Positions 26,061 to 35,623 of a stretch of 64,000 nucleotides of DNA are shown here, piece after piece (position 1 is the stretch's first letter; every line of letters begins with the position of its first letter). The stretch is from Eubacterium sp. (GTDB taxonomy: Bacteria > Bacillota > Clostridia > Lachnospirales > Lachnospiraceae), in contig JAFRHL010000006.1 in NCBI GenBank assembly GCA_017433295.1, positions 62,001 to 126,000 of the forward strand, in the 5' to 3' direction. Under the pieces are notes generated by a model that saw only the letters and a program-made list of their open reading frames with translations, searched no databases and was not told the origin of the DNA. A program made the translations under genes and the position numbers.

Positions 26061-26134
26061 GGCGGGATAGCTCAGTTGGCTAGAGCACACGGTTCATACC
26101 CGTGGTGTCGCTGGTTCAAATCCAGTTCCCGCTA
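26061..26134 (+). tRNA. tRNA-Met (CAT)
   Basis: A full cloverleaf: acceptor GGCGGGA/TCCCGCT, D arm GCTC...GAGC, anticodon stem CACGG/CCGTG with loop TTCATAC (anticodon CAT at 26095-26097), T arm GCTGG TTCAAAT CCAGT. The paired 1-72 end (G-T) argues against the initiator; a lysidine-type tRNA-Ile is not excluded but the loop suits elongator Met. The 3' CCA is not encoded. A tRNA-Met here is conserved before spoIIE in Firmicutes. Confidence 0.93.
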
Positions 26135-26140
26135 CTATTG

Positions 26141-26166
26141 AAAGGTCCATTTGGACCTTTTTTATT
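26141..26166 (+). terminator. Intrinsic terminator after tRNA
   Basis: AAAGGTCC (26141-26148), loop ATTT, GGACCTTT (26153-26160), then a T-rich tract. Confidence 0.9.
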
Positions 26167-26207
26167 TTTTAAGAAAAAAGAACTACTTTTTTTATTGTGA
26201 CAGTGGT

Positions 26208-26241
26208 TTCGACATATGTCTTAAGACTTCTCCCGTATAAT
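26208..26241 (+). promoter_or_regulatory. Spo0A-type promoter of the spoIIE-like gene
   Basis: The Spo0A core TGTCGAA lies on the minus strand at 26208-26214 and overlaps a -35-like TCGACA (26209-26214). A perfect TATAAT follows at 26236-26241 with a 21-bp spacer. Abnormally long 21-22-bp spacers with overlapping 0A boxes are known for Bacillus spoIIE and spoIIG. Confidence 0.62.
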
Positions 26242-26297
26242 GTGATGATGCAAAACTGCCATATCAGGTGCAGACAATCATTGACGGGGGAAAGAAA

Positions 26298-27716
26298 ATG
26301 AGAAGAGGTTGGGACCGTGATACAGTGAATCCCGCCGCTCTTTCAGACTGGAGCGCGGCAGAATATTTAAAACTATACAGAGAATCGCTGACAGAAGTGA
26401 TCAGGCTTGCAGATCATCCAGAGGAGGAAAAAGAATATACCAGAGAAGGCTTTTATTATTTATTTAATACTCTGAAGGATGATATCTGCCGCAAATGCGT
26501 CCGCTTCAGATCCTGCTTTGGGGAAGACCGGGATCTTTCAGATGCCCCGGTGTATGAACTGGTCTGCCGGGAATTGTTCTCAGATGCCCCGGTACCTGAG
26601 AAGGCGAATACCCGGCCTGATGGATGTATTTATTATGATTCCATCAAAGAAGAACTGATCTGGCTGAAAAGGCTTTTGTTTCAGAACAGGTTCTGGAAAA
26701 GCCGTTTTTATGATATACGCAGGGCATTCAAAAGTTCGCTGGTGACCCAGAAAGTGGTATTGGACGAGTGCATCAGAGGCCTGGAATCGGATGAAGGAAT
26801 AAAGAAGTCTGACATACGAAAACTGAACAGGAGCCTTTTCCCGGGAGCCCTGGTACGCAGCGGGAGACAGCGGAAGGATCAGGACGGTAATCTTGAGATA
26901 TTGCTGGATCTGTATCTGCTTCGCGGGTGGAAAGTGCCGGATATTACGGAACGTATCTCCAAAGCTTACGGACAGACTCTGACCTGTCTGATGCCTGAAG
27001 AATGGGCGGCCGCAGGAAGCAGAAGGCTTAAGTTTTCTGATACGAACACCTTCAGCATTCTCTTTGGAAAATGCCATCGCAATAAAACAGGAGAAACTGT
27101 CTGCGGAGATACTTTTTCCTTTGTACATAAAGGAAATGGACAGGTCCTGCTCTGTCTTTCTGATGGAATGGGTACCGGAGAGAAGGCGAGGCTGAGCAGT
27201 GCCAGACTGCTGGAGACTTTTGAGTCACTGGCATTGGCCGGCGTTGCCGAAGAAACGGCAGTGGATATGCTGCATTCGGTCCTCTATCTGCAAACCGGAA
27301 ATGAATCATCCACACTGGATATCGCTTCGGTATCCCTTAGAACGGGCGTGGCAAGGTTCATTAAGGCAGGGGGAGCAGCCACCTTTATCAGGCGCCGCCG
27401 AAAGGTAGAACGGCTTTGCAATGCAGGCCTGCCGCCGGGGATCCTTGAAGGGAATGACAGGAGTCTTCAATGTTACTGCCGGAAGCTGTATGATGGAGAT
27501 ATGATCGTTATGCTCTCCGATGGAATGCTCGCTTTTGAGAATCATAAGGAAGAAACCATGGAAAACCTGATAGCCCGGATCGGGACCGACAATGCCCAGA
27601 CCTTTGCGGACAGACTGATGGAGCTGATACCTGAACCGCCCGGAGGGACGGATGATGACCGGACTGTGCTGGTGGCTGTTGTCAGGGAAAGAAGGAATAT
27701 GACCAATGTGGGATGA
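26298..27716 (+). CDS. spoIIE: SpoIIE-like PP2C phosphatase lacking the membrane domain
   Basis: About 472 residues. The C-terminal third (about 235-470) is a PP2C/SpoIIE phosphatase with metal-binding motifs GDTFSF, LSDGMGTGEKA, MLSDGM and DDRTVLV. The first 230 residues resemble the central region II, including a Cys motif CRKCVRFRSC; no membrane helix is visible. Bacillus SpoIIE has about 827 residues with ten N-terminal helices, so the membrane anchor is missing. The phosphatase dephosphorylates SpoIIAA to activate sigma-F. The gene position and Spo0A-type promoter support spoIIE identity. Start 26298 (GGGGGAAAG before ATG) is preferred over GTG 26268. It overlaps tilS by 11 nt. Confidence 0.85.
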   Translation: MRRGWDRDTVNPAALSDWSAAEYLKLYRESLTEVIRLADHPEEEKEYTREGFYYLFNTLKDDICRKCVRFRSCFGEDRDLSDAPVYELVCRELFSDAPVPEKANTRPDGCIYYDSIKEELIWLKRLLFQNRFWKSRFYDIRRAFKSSLVTQKVVLDECIRGLESDEGIKKSDIRKLNRSLFPGALVRSGRQRKDQDGNLEILLDLYLLRGWKVPDITERISKAYGQTLTCLMPEEWAAAGSRRLKFSDTNTFSILFGKCHRNKTGETVCGDTFSFVHKGNGQVLLCLSDGMGTGEKARLSSARLLETFESLALAGVAEETAVDMLHSVLYLQTGNESSTLDIASVSLRTGVARFIKAGGAATFIRRRRKVERLCNAGLPPGILEGNDRSLQCYCRKLYDGDMIVMLSDGMLAFENHKEETMENLIARIGTDNAQTFADRLMELIPEPPGGTDDDRTVLVAVVRERRNMTNVG

Positions 27717-29157
27717 AATAGACGCTTACGTTAATAAATACAGTATGCTGGAACATACGGATCGTATTGTTCTCGGACTGTCAGGGGGTGCCGATTCCAT
27801 CTGTCTGGCCAGATACCTGCTGTATCGCAGGGAACTGGGCGGCCCCGGTCTCGTCGCCGTTCATATCAACCATATGCTGCGGGGAACAGAAGCACGGAGA
27901 GATGAAGCCTTTGTGCAGACTTTCTGCCGCAGGTGGGATATTCCTCTGTACCATTTCAGAAAAGACGTAAAAAAGGTCAGCCTGGAGGACAAGATGACAC
28001 TGGAGGAGGCCGGAAGGAAGGTCAGATATGAGTGCTTCCGAAATGTGATGTATCATAAACTGGCCGGCAAAAAGGTCCGCCTTGCTGTGGCCCACCATGC
28101 AGATGATCTTGCTGAAACCATGATTTTCAGGATGGTACGGGGAACAGGCCCTAAAGGGCTGGTGGCTGTCCGGCCGGTACAGGGTGATATCATCCGCCCC
28201 TTCCTGTCCATCAGAAAGAAGAAAATTCTCAGCCTCTTACATATTATGGAACAGGATTATGTGGAAGATGCGACGAACAGCAATACGGAGTTCAGCAGAA
28301 ATTTTATCAGGCACAGGATACTTGCTGATATGGAACAGCTAAATCCCCTTGCTGTAGAGCATCTGTGCAATCTGTCCCGGCAGCAGGACGAACTCCTGTC
28401 CTATGTGGAACCGGAGATAGAGAGGCTCTGCGGAACTGTGATAAAAAGCTTCCCCTATGGCTTTGGGGTTGAGGTGGAGGAAATACTTGATCTCCCTGAC
28501 CATGTCCGCCGTGAGCTGCTTAAGAGACTCCTGTTTATGGCGGCGGGCAGAGATAAAGATATTGGATCTGTTCACATAGAACAGCTTCTCTCTCTGCTTA
28601 AGAAAGAGCCGGGCAAACAGAACAGCTTTCCCTATGGTCTTGTGGCTGTCAGGGAAGGCACCGGGCTGATCTTGTCAAAAAAGGAGGTCCGGCAGCGAAA
28701 AGAAGAGGAGGCACGAAAGAAGACAGGGAAAATCTGTGTGGAAATCCCTCTGCCGGAGTACGCAGACGGGTGCAGGTGGAGCGTTCCCATAGATGGCAGG
28801 ACCCTGCTCCATCTTAAATATGAAGATTACCGGGGACAACAAATTGTAAAAAAGGACTGTGAGAAATACTTTGATTATGATAAAATAAGGTATCAATTAC
28901 ATATCAGGACCCGCCGGGAGGGAGATTATTTTGTATTTGATGACCTGGGCAGACATAAACGTCTTTCGCGGTATTTCATAGACAAAGGAATCGCAAAAGA
29001 CGAAAGAGACCGCCGGCTTCTGCTGGCTGAGAATTCCCATATTATATGGATACTGGGAGACCGCATCAGCAGGGAATACAGAGTAACCCCAAAGACCGGA
29101 CGGATGCTGGAAATCTCATATACCGTACAGGACCGGCCGCAGCAGGACCTGGATTAA
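27706..29157 (+). CDS. tilS: tRNA(Ile)-lysidine synthase
   Basis: 483 residues. The N-terminal PP-loop ATPase has LGLSGGADSICLAR and AVAHHADDLAETMIFRM; TilS-specific ATNSNTEFSRNFIRHRI follows, and C-terminal domains (about 390-475) bind tRNA. It converts C34 of tRNA-Ile(CAT) to lysidine so that AUA is read as Ile. ATG start inside the end of spoIIE; hpt follows after 22 bp. Confidence 0.95.
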   Translation: MWDEIDAYVNKYSMLEHTDRIVLGLSGGADSICLARYLLYRRELGGPGLVAVHINHMLRGTEARRDEAFVQTFCRRWDIPLYHFRKDVKKVSLEDKMTLEEAGRKVRYECFRNVMYHKLAGKKVRLAVAHHADDLAETMIFRMVRGTGPKGLVAVRPVQGDIIRPFLSIRKKKILSLLHIMEQDYVEDATNSNTEFSRNFIRHRILADMEQLNPLAVEHLCNLSRQQDELLSYVEPEIERLCGTVIKSFPYGFGVEVEEILDLPDHVRRELLKRLLFMAAGRDKDIGSVHIEQLLSLLKKEPGKQNSFPYGLVAVREGTGLILSKKEVRQRKEEEARKKTGKICVEIPLPEYADGCRWSVPIDGRTLLHLKYEDYRGQQIVKKDCEKYFDYDKIRYQLHIRTRREGDYFVFDDLGRHKRLSRYFIDKGIAKDERDRRLLLAENSHIIWILGDRISREYRVTPKTGRMLEISYTVQDRPQQDLD

Positions 29158-29179
29158 AAGACAAGATAAGGAGAATATC

Positions 29180-29710
29180 ATGGCAGATAAAATTTCAGTA
29201 ATGATACCTGAGGATGAAGTAAATGCTAAGATCAGGGAGCTGGCAGAAAAGATCAGCAGGGACTATGAGGGAAAAGAGATCCACATCATCTGTATTCTTA
29301 AAGGGGGCGTCTTTTTTGCCTGTGAACTGGCCAAAAGGATCACGGTTCCGGTTTCACTGGATTTTATGCAGGTGAGCAGCTATGGCAACGCCACATCATC
29401 ATCGGGGATCGTCCGGATCAAGAAGGACCTGGATGATTCCATGGAAGACAAGGAAGTCCTGATCGTCGAGGATATTATTGATTCCGGTAAAACCCTGCAT
29501 TACCTGATTCCTGTTCTTAAGCAGAGGAATCCTAAGAGTATCCGTCTTTGCGCACTGCTTAATAAGCCGGACCGAAGGGAAGCTGAGGTAGAGATAGACT
29601 ATCTGGGTTTTGATATCCCTGACGAGTTTGTCGTGGGGTACGGCCTTGACTATGCCCAGAAATACAGAAATCTTCCTTATATCGGCGTGATCGAGCTGGA
29701 CGCGGAATGA
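29180..29710 (+). CDS. hpt: Hypoxanthine phosphoribosyltransferase
   Basis: 176 residues. The PRPP-binding motif is VLIVEDIIDSGKTL (about 93-106), with the flexible-loop region MQVSSYGNATSSSG and C-terminal FVVGYGLDYAQKYRNLPYIG. It salvages hypoxanthine and guanine to IMP and GMP. ATAAGGAG precedes the ATG. The tilS-hpt-ftsH order is conserved. Confidence 0.96.
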   Translation: MADKISVMIPEDEVNAKIRELAEKISRDYEGKEIHIICILKGGVFFACELAKRITVPVSLDFMQVSSYGNATSSSGIVRIKKDLDDSMEDKEVLIVEDIIDSGKTLHYLIPVLKQRNPKSIRLCALLNKPDRREAEVEIDYLGFDIPDEFVVGYGLDYAQKYRNLPYIGVIELDAE

Positions 29711-29747
29711 TCAGCCGCGGATGGGGAGGATTTGAAAGGAGATATCA

Positions 29748-31565
29748 TTGAATAGAAGCTACAGAAGTGTTTTTGTTTTGCTCATTGTTCTGATGGCTGC
29801 ATACGGTATAATGAATTACTTCGGACAGAGAAATCTGTTATCCGGCCGCGAGGAATACAGCTACGAACAAATGACTGAAGATGTAAGGGATGACAGGGTG
29901 GAATCGATATCGGTCCTCCAGAATGAGGAGATCCCCACCGGTGCTGTGGAGGTCGCTTTTAAGGACGGATCCGGAGAAAAGTTTTATGTGACGGATGTCA
30001 ACGAGATCATTACATTTGCCCGAACCAATGAACTCAAATGCAGGGTGGAGGATGTAAACCATACAGGAGATTTTGTCACCGGCCTTCTTCCCTATATTGT
30101 AATGATGATTCTTATGATGACGTTTATGTTCATCATCATGAACCGGGTCGGAGGAGGCGGCGGCAACAATAAGATGATGAACTTCGGCAAAAGCCGGGCA
30201 AAACTCCATGATATCAACGATAAAAAGGTGACCTTCCAGGAAGTGGCGGGACTATTTGAGGAAAAGGAGGAGCTCAAGGAGATTGTTGATTTCCTGAAGC
30301 ATCCGGAGAAATTCATTGAGGTGGGGGCCAGAATTCCCAAAGGGGTTCTGCTGGTGGGGCCTCCCGGCACCGGAAAAACACTGCTGGCCAAGGCTGTCGC
30401 CGGCGAGGCCAACGTACCCTTCTTCAGCATATCCGGGTCAGATTTCGTGGAGATGTTCGTGGGAGTCGGCGCTTCCCGGGTGAGGGACCTGTTTTTAGAT
30501 GCAAAACAGGACTCCCCCTGCATCATTTTTATTGATGAGATTGATGCGGTGGCCAGAAGGCGAGGCACGGGTCTCGGGGGCGGTCACGACGAACGGGAGC
30601 AGACCTTAAACCAGCTTCTGGTGGAGATGGACGGCTTTGGTGTCAACGAAGGCATCATAGTTATGGCAGCCACAAACCGTGTTGACATACTGGATCCGGC
30701 TATTTTAAGGCCGGGACGCTTTGACCGCAAGGTAGCTGTAGGCAATCCGGATGTGAAAGGCCGGGAAGAGATTCTTAAGGTCCATACCAGAGGGAAACCT
30801 CTGGCAGAGGATGTAGATCTGCATCAGATCGCCCGGACCACACCCGGTTTCTCAGGTGCTGATATTGAAAACCTTATGAACGAAGCCGCTATACTCGCCG
30901 CCCGCCATGACCGCAGGTATATCCAGATGGAGGATATTCGCAAATCATTTATTAAAGTGGGTATCGGGACAGAAAAGAAAAGCAGGGTGGTGCCTGAACT
31001 GGAACGGAAAATAACCGCATACCATGAGGCGGGCCATGCTATCCTCTTTCATGTGCTGCCGGATGTCGGTCCGGTCTATACCATTTCCATCATTCCCACG
31101 GGAGTCGGGGCAGCCGGCTATACCATGCCTCTTCCGGAGAATGATAATGTATTCAATACTAAGAACAAGATGCTCCAGGACATGAAGGTGGGCATGGGCG
31201 GCCGCATTGCCGAAGAGCTTATTTTCGGGGATGTCACCACAGGCGCCTCCCAGGACATCAAGGGGGTTACAAGCACTGCCAGAGCCATGGTGACCAAGTA
31301 CGGCATGTCTGACAAGCTTGGTTTTATCAATTATGAAGAGGAGAGTGACGAGGTCTTTCTGGGCAGGGATCTCGGCCATGCCAGAAGCTTCAGTGAAGAG
31401 GTCGCCAGGCAGATTGATACGGAAGTGAAAAGAATAGTGGACGAATGTTATGAGGAGGCAAGACAGATCCTTCTTTCCCATATGGATGTTCTCCACCGCT
31501 GCGCAGCGCTGCTGATCGAGAAAGAGCGGATCAGCCGGGAAGAATTTGAAAGTCTCTTTGACTAA
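29748..31565 (+). CDS. ftsH: ATP-dependent zinc metalloprotease FtsH
   Basis: 605 residues. Two N-terminal membrane helices (about 6-25 and 105-128) flank a roughly 75-residue external domain. The AAA+ domain carries Walker A GPPGTGKT, Walker [10 protein letters not shown] and the second region of homology ([21 protein letters not shown]). The M41 protease domain has zinc motif HEAGH. It is a membrane-bound hexamer that degrades unassembled membrane and regulatory proteins. The start is TTG at 29748 behind GAAAGGAG. Family length is normal; the long acidic C-terminal tail of Bacillus FtsH is absent. Confidence 0.97.
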   Translation: MNRSYRSVFVLLIVLMAAYGIMNYFGQRNLLSGREEYSYEQMTEDVRDDRVESISVLQNEEIPTGAVEVAFKDGSGEKFYVTDVNEIITFARTNELKCRVEDVNHTGDFVTGLLPYIVMMILMMTFMFIIMNRVGGGGGNNKMMNFGKSRAKLHDINDKKVTFQEVAGLFEEKEELKEIVDFLKHPEKFIEVGARIPKGVLLVGPPGTGKTLLAKAVAGEANVPFFSISGSDFVEMFVGVGASRVRDLFLDAKQDSPCIIFIDEIDAVARRRGTGLGGGHDEREQTLNQLLVEMDGFGVNEGIIVMAATNRVDILDPAILRPGRFDRKVAVGNPDVKGREEILKVHTRGKPLAEDVDLHQIARTTPGFSGADIENLMNEAAILAARHDRRYIQMEDIRKSFIKVGIGTEKKSRVVPELERKITAYHEAGHAILFHVLPDVGPVYTISIIPTGVGAAGYTMPLPENDNVFNTKNKMLQDMKVGMGGRIAEELIFGDVTTGASQDIKGVTSTARAMVTKYGMSDKLGFINYEEESDEVFLGRDLGHARSFSEEVARQIDTEVKRIVDECYEEARQILLSHMDVLHRCAALLIEKERISREEFESLFD

Positions 31566-31704
31566 TATGCACAAAAATTATATTTAAAAGCGTAAATGTT
31601 TATGCACACTTGAGGGGGAGATGGTGCTATTATTACAGCGTAACCCCCCCAATACATTATATAATTTTTGCTACAACCCAATTAGTAACAAAAATACCTT
31701 CTCC

Positions 31705-31743
31705 AAAAAGGGATGACATTATTAAGATGCCATCCCTTTTTTT
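31705..31743. terminator. Intrinsic terminator between ftsH and convergent SH3 gene
   Basis: AAAAAGGGATG (31705-31715) and CATCCCTTTTT (31731-31741) with a 15-nt loop and T tract; A/T-rich on both sides so it can act in both directions. Confidence 0.8.
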
Positions 31744-31771
31744 GATGTCTGTTTATACTGATGGGAATTCC

Positions 31772-32203
31772 TTATTCCCCTTCTCCGGCCCGGACTGTAG
31801 ATTCTCCCAGCCGGGTAATGTAGTCGGTGTTCACATATCCCTTCAGGCCGTTGCTTTCGCCGGTGGTTACTTTTACATAGGCATAATTGGTGCCTTTTAC
31901 GTATTCAATGATTTCCATATGGGTCATGGGAGGAAGTCCTGCGATCTCCTTTGCGTTGGAACTGGGACTTTCCCTAAGGGTCAGTGACTGATAGACATCC
32001 GCGACAAAGGTATTGGATTCGGTTTCATCCTGCCCGGCAGTATCATCTTCTGCTTTTCCCGTATCCTCCACACTTTTGGGGAGTTTTATGGAATTTACGG
32101 CTTTTCGGCTGGGAATCGCAAAGTATAAAAACAGAAAACCTCCTGTTATCATACCGACAATTATAGTGGCACTGAGGAGAGATATCAGGATCTTTTTTAT
32201 CAT
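31772..32203 (-). CDS. Membrane-anchored SH3b domain protein
   Basis: 143 residues. An N-terminal membrane helix (about 4-28) is followed by a linker rich in Asp/Glu/Thr and one SH3b domain (about 66-133) with the LTLRESPSSNAKEIAGLP motif and a GYVNTDYI end. No Cys lipobox. It probably sits outside the membrane and binds wall peptides. AGGAGCC precedes the ATG. It is transcribed away from ileS. The SH3b fold is shared with the GG-leader peptide at 1455-1709 but the export route differs. Confidence 0.72.
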   Translation of the reverse strand: MIKKILISLLSATIIVGMITGGFLFLYFAIPSRKAVNSIKLPKSVEDTGKAEDDTAGQDETESNTFVADVYQSLTLRESPSSNAKEIAGLPPMTHMEIIEYVKGTNYAYVKVTTGESNGLKGYVNTDYITRLGESTVRAGEGE

Positions 32204-32298
32204 GCTGGCTCCTTTACGTCTTTTTTATTTATGACACCGGCAGACTCCGGTACCTGTCTCATTTTACCACATTATATTCTGAAATACAAAGTTTTTAT

Positions 32299-32327
32299 TT
32301 GACATTTAGGTGACGATAGTATATGAT
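32299..32327 (+). promoter_or_regulatory. Sigma-A promoter of ileS
   Basis: TTGACA (32299-32304), 17-bp spacer, TATGAT (32322-32327). The transcript leader would be about 105 nt. Confidence 0.75.
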
Positions 32328-32382
32328 GTTATTCGGTAAAAAACAAAGACTAAGACAAAGACAGCAGGCTGACAGCATTTAC

Positions 32383-32414
32383 GCTTTCATCCCTTTCGGA
32401 TGAAGGCTTTTTTT
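32383..32414 (+). terminator. Attenuator-like intrinsic terminator in the ileS leader
   Basis: GCTTTCATCC (32383-32392) pairs with GGATGAAGGC (32398-32407), 5-nt loop, followed by seven T, all between the promoter and the ileS ribosome site. This is a transcription-attenuation layout. The T-box sequence TGGNACCGCG is not present in the short leader. Confidence 0.68.
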
Positions 32415-32437
32415 AAATGATTCAGGAGGTAACAGGA

Positions 32438-35400
32438 GTGTATAAGAAAGTTTCGACGAATCTGAATTTTGTTGACAGGGAAAAAGAAACGGTAAAGTTC
32501 TGGAATGACCATGATATTTTCAGAAAAAGTATTGAGTTAAGGGAAGGCAGTCCTGTCTATACCTTTTACGACGGTCCGCCCACTGCCAACGGCAAACCTC
32601 ATATCGGCCATGTGCTGACCCGTGTTATCAAGGATATGATTCCTCGTTATAAAACCATGAAGGGATATATGGTTCCGAGAAAGGCCGGCTGGGACACCCA
32701 TGGCCTGCCTGTGGAGCTGGAAGTGGAGAAATTCCTGGGTCTTGACGGCAAGGAGCAGATCGAAGAGTACGGGCTGGATCCTTTCATCAGCAAGTGTAAG
32801 GAATCTGTATGGAAGTACAAGGGTATGTGGGAAGATTTCTCCGGTACCGTCGGCTTCTGGGCAGATATGGATGATCCTTATGTAACTTACCATGATGATT
32901 TTATCGAATCTGAGTGGTGGGCCTTAAAGACTATCTGGGATAAAGGACTTTTATATAAAGGGTTTAAGATCGTTCCCTATTGTCCCCGCTGCGGAACACC
33001 TCTTTCTTCCCATGAGGTGGCCCAGGGCTACAAGGCCGTAAAAGAAAGGTCGGCTGTAGTACGATTCAAGGTCGTGGGTGAGGATGCTTATTTCCTGGCC
33101 TGGACAACCACTCCCTGGACCCTGCCCTCCAACACCGCCCTGTGTGTGAATCCGGGTGAGACCTACTGTAAGGTGAAGGCCGCGGACGGTTATACTTATT
33201 ATATGGCCCAGGCCCTGCTGGATAAAGTACTCGGCAGACTGGCGACGGAAAACATCCCGGCTTATGAGATCCTGGAAACCTTCAAGGGTACCGGTCTGGA
33301 GTATAAAGAATATGAACCGTTGTTCGCGGCAACAGGGGAGGCCGCGAAGAAAGAAGGCAAGAAGGCTCACTATGTGACCTGCGATGATTACGTTACCATG
33401 TCTGACGGTACCGGCATAGTTCATATCGCGCCGGCCTTCGGTGAGGATGACTCCCGGGTCGGAAGAGAGTATGATCTTCCCTTCGTGCAGTTTGTAAATA
33501 CAAAGGGTGAGATGACGGAGGAGACTCCCTTTGCAGGCATGTTTGTTAAAGACGCAGATCCGAAGATCCTGGTGGACCTTGATAACAGGGGACTTTTGTT
33601 TGACGCTCCTAAATTCGAGCATGATTATCCCTTCTGCTGGAGATGCGATACACCCCTTATTTATTACGCAAGAGAATCCTGGTTTATCAAGATGACGGCA
33701 GTCAAAGATGACCTGATCCGGAACAATAACACCATCAACTGGATTCCCAGGACCATCGGCACCGGCCGTTTCGGCGACTGGCTGGCCAATATCCAGGACT
33801 GGGGTATCTCCAGAAACCGTTACTGGGGTACACCATTAAATGTATGGGTCTGCGAGGGCTGCGGACACATGGATGCCATCGGCAGCCGGCAGGAATTAAA
33901 GGAGAAGACCGGAAGGGAGGATGCCCTTACCGTAGAACTCCACAGGCCTTATATTGATGAATTTACCATGACCTGCCCGGATTGCGGAAAGACCATGTAC
34001 CGGGTTCCCGAAGTGATTGACTGCTGGTTTGATTCCGGAGCCATGCCCTTTGCCCAGCATCATTATCCTTTTGAGAATAAAGAAAAGTTTGAGCAGCAGT
34101 TCCCGGCTCAGTTTATTTCCGAGGCGGTGGACCAGACCAGGGGCTGGTTTTACTCCCTGCTGGCAGAGTCTACCCTGCTCTTTAATAAAGCGCCCTTTGA
34201 GAACGTTATCGTGCTGGGCCATGTCCAGGATGAAAACGGGCAGAAGATGAGCAAGAGCAAGGGAAATGCCGTAGATCCCTTTGATGCCCTGGCTGCCCAT
34301 GGAGCGGACGCAATCCGCTGGTATTTCTATTCCAACAGCGCGCCCTGGCTGCCAAACCGCTTCCATGCGGACGCGGTGACGGAGGGACAGCGTAAATTTA
34401 TGGGCACTCTCTGGAACACTTATGCATTTTATATACTGTACGCAGACATCGATCAGTTTGATCCGACCAGGTATACCCTGGATTACGAAAAACTGTCTGT
34501 TATGGATAAATGGCTCCTGTCCAGACTTTACACCACGGTGAAAAATGTAGATGAGAGCCTGGCCGCCTACAAGATCCCGGAGACCGCAAAAGCTCTGCAG
34601 AGCTTTGTGGATGAGATGAGCAACTGGTATGTGCGCCGGTGCCGGAGCCGCTATTGGGCAAAGGGTATGGAGCAGGATAAGATCAATGCCTATATGACCC
34701 TTTATACCGCTCTGGTAACTGTTTCCAAAGCCGCTGCTCCCATGGTACCCTTTATTACGGAGGATATTTATCAGAATATGGTGCGGACTGTGGACCGGGA
34801 GGCCCCGGAAAGCATCCATCTTTGTGATTTTCCTGAAGTAAAGACAGAGTGGATCGACGCGGAGCTTGAAAAGAATATGGCGGAGGTCCTTGATATCGTT
34901 GTACTTGGCCGGGCTGCCAGAAACACCTCCGGCATCAAAAACCGGCAGCCTGTGGGAAATATGATCGTGAGCGGGGCATCTGAACTTCCGGGGTATTATA
35001 TTGAGATCATTGAGGAAGAATTAAATGTAAAAGCCGTAAGCTTCCGGGATGATGTTTCGGACCTCACCAGCTATAGCTTTAAACCCCAGCTTCGTCTTTT
35101 GGGTCCCAAATACGGGAAGCAGCTGGGTAAGATCAGCAAAGCCCTGGCACAGGTCGACGGTTCTGTCGCAAAAAAAGAGCTGGATGAAAAAGGGACTTTG
35201 ACAATTGAGGTCGATTCTGATAAGATAAGCCTTACGCCTGAGGAACTTCTGGTCACCATGACCCAGAAGGAGGGCTTTGTTTCCCAGGCGGACCATGGTC
35301 TTACCGTGGTTCTCGATACAAACCTGACCCCCGAGCTTATTGAAGAAGGCTTTGTGCGTGAGATCATCAGCAAGATCCAGACCATGAGAAAGGAAGCCGG

Positions 35401-35593
35401 GTTTGAAGTTACAGATCATATCCGTATCTTTGCCGAAGGCAATGAGAAGATCGCAGCCATCATGAAGGATAACGGGGAGACCATCAGAAAAGATGTCCTG
35501 GCAGAAGAGATTTCCTTTGGCGGATCAGCAGGGTACTCCAAAGACTGGAATATCAACGGAGAGAAAGTAAAGCTCAGTGTTGAAAGGTTATAA
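32438..35593 (+). CDS. ileS: Isoleucyl-tRNA synthetase
   Basis: About 1051 residues, the long eukaryote-like/type 2 IleS form. HIGH motif as KPHIGHVLTR, KMSKS motif as QKMSKSKGNAVDP; editing domain (about 200-400) with WTTTPWTLPSNTAL; C-terminal tRNA-binding region. It charges tRNA-Ile. The frame opens at ATG 32417 inside the terminator tail and without ribosome site, whereas AGGAGGT at 32425-32431 serves the GTG at 32438, giving the family start MYKKVSTNLNF. The leader hairpin suggests regulated read-through. glgP follows after 30 bp. Confidence 0.96.
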   Translation: MYKKVSTNLNFVDREKETVKFWNDHDIFRKSIELREGSPVYTFYDGPPTANGKPHIGHVLTRVIKDMIPRYKTMKGYMVPRKAGWDTHGLPVELEVEKFLGLDGKEQIEEYGLDPFISKCKESVWKYKGMWEDFSGTVGFWADMDDPYVTYHDDFIESEWWALKTIWDKGLLYKGFKIVPYCPRCGTPLSSHEVAQGYKAVKERSAVVRFKVVGEDAYFLAWTTTPWTLPSNTALCVNPGETYCKVKAADGYTYYMAQALLDKVLGRLATENIPAYEILETFKGTGLEYKEYEPLFAATGEAAKKEGKKAHYVTCDDYVTMSDGTGIVHIAPAFGEDDSRVGREYDLPFVQFVNTKGEMTEETPFAGMFVKDADPKILVDLDNRGLLFDAPKFEHDYPFCWRCDTPLIYYARESWFIKMTAVKDDLIRNNNTINWIPRTIGTGRFGDWLANIQDWGISRNRYWGTPLNVWVCEGCGHMDAIGSRQELKEKTGREDALTVELHRPYIDEFTMTCPDCGKTMYRVPEVIDCWFDSGAMPFAQHHYPFENKEKFEQQFPAQFISEAVDQTRGWFYSLLAESTLLFNKAPFENVIVLGHVQDENGQKMSKSKGNAVDPFDALAAHGADAIRWYFYSNSAPWLPNRFHADAVTEGQRKFMGTLWNTYAFYILYADIDQFDPTRYTLDYEKLSVMDKWLLSRLYTTVKNVDESLAAYKIPETAKALQSFVDEMSNWYVRRCRSRYWAKGMEQDKINAYMTLYTALVTVSKAAAPMVPFITEDIYQNMVRTVDREAPESIHLCDFPEVKTEWIDAELEKNMAEVLDIVVLGRAARNTSGIKNRQPVGNMIVSGASELPGYYIEIIEEELNVKAVSFRDDVSDLTSYSFKPQLRLLGPKYGKQLGKISKALAQVDGSVAKKELDEKGTLTIEVDSDKISLTPEELLVTMTQKEGFVSQADHGLTVVLDTNLTPELIEEGFVREIISKIQTMRKEAGFEVTDHIRIFAEGNEKIAAIMKDNGETIRKDVLAEEISFGGSAGYSKDWNINGEKVKLSVERL

Positions 35594-35623
35594 AAGATAA
35601 TCACAGATCAGGAGGATAACATA

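Noticed and set aside
25893-26141. 82-codon frame over the end of divIC and the tRNA
   Set aside because: It runs through the tRNA-Met gene and has no ribosome site.
31610-31650. G-run/C-run hairpin after ftsH as a small RNA
   Set aside because: Pairing is interrupted and no promoter was seen; the proper terminator lies further downstream.
32323-32403. A 26-codon leader-peptide ORF ending at the ileS attenuator, with two Ile codons
   Set aside because: Both ATGs fall inside or directly at the -10 element, upstream of the predicted transcription start, so it would not be translated from this promoter.
33896-34819. 307-codon frame antisense to ileS
   Set aside because: Mirror of the strongly conserved IleS coding sequence; no homology-like features.
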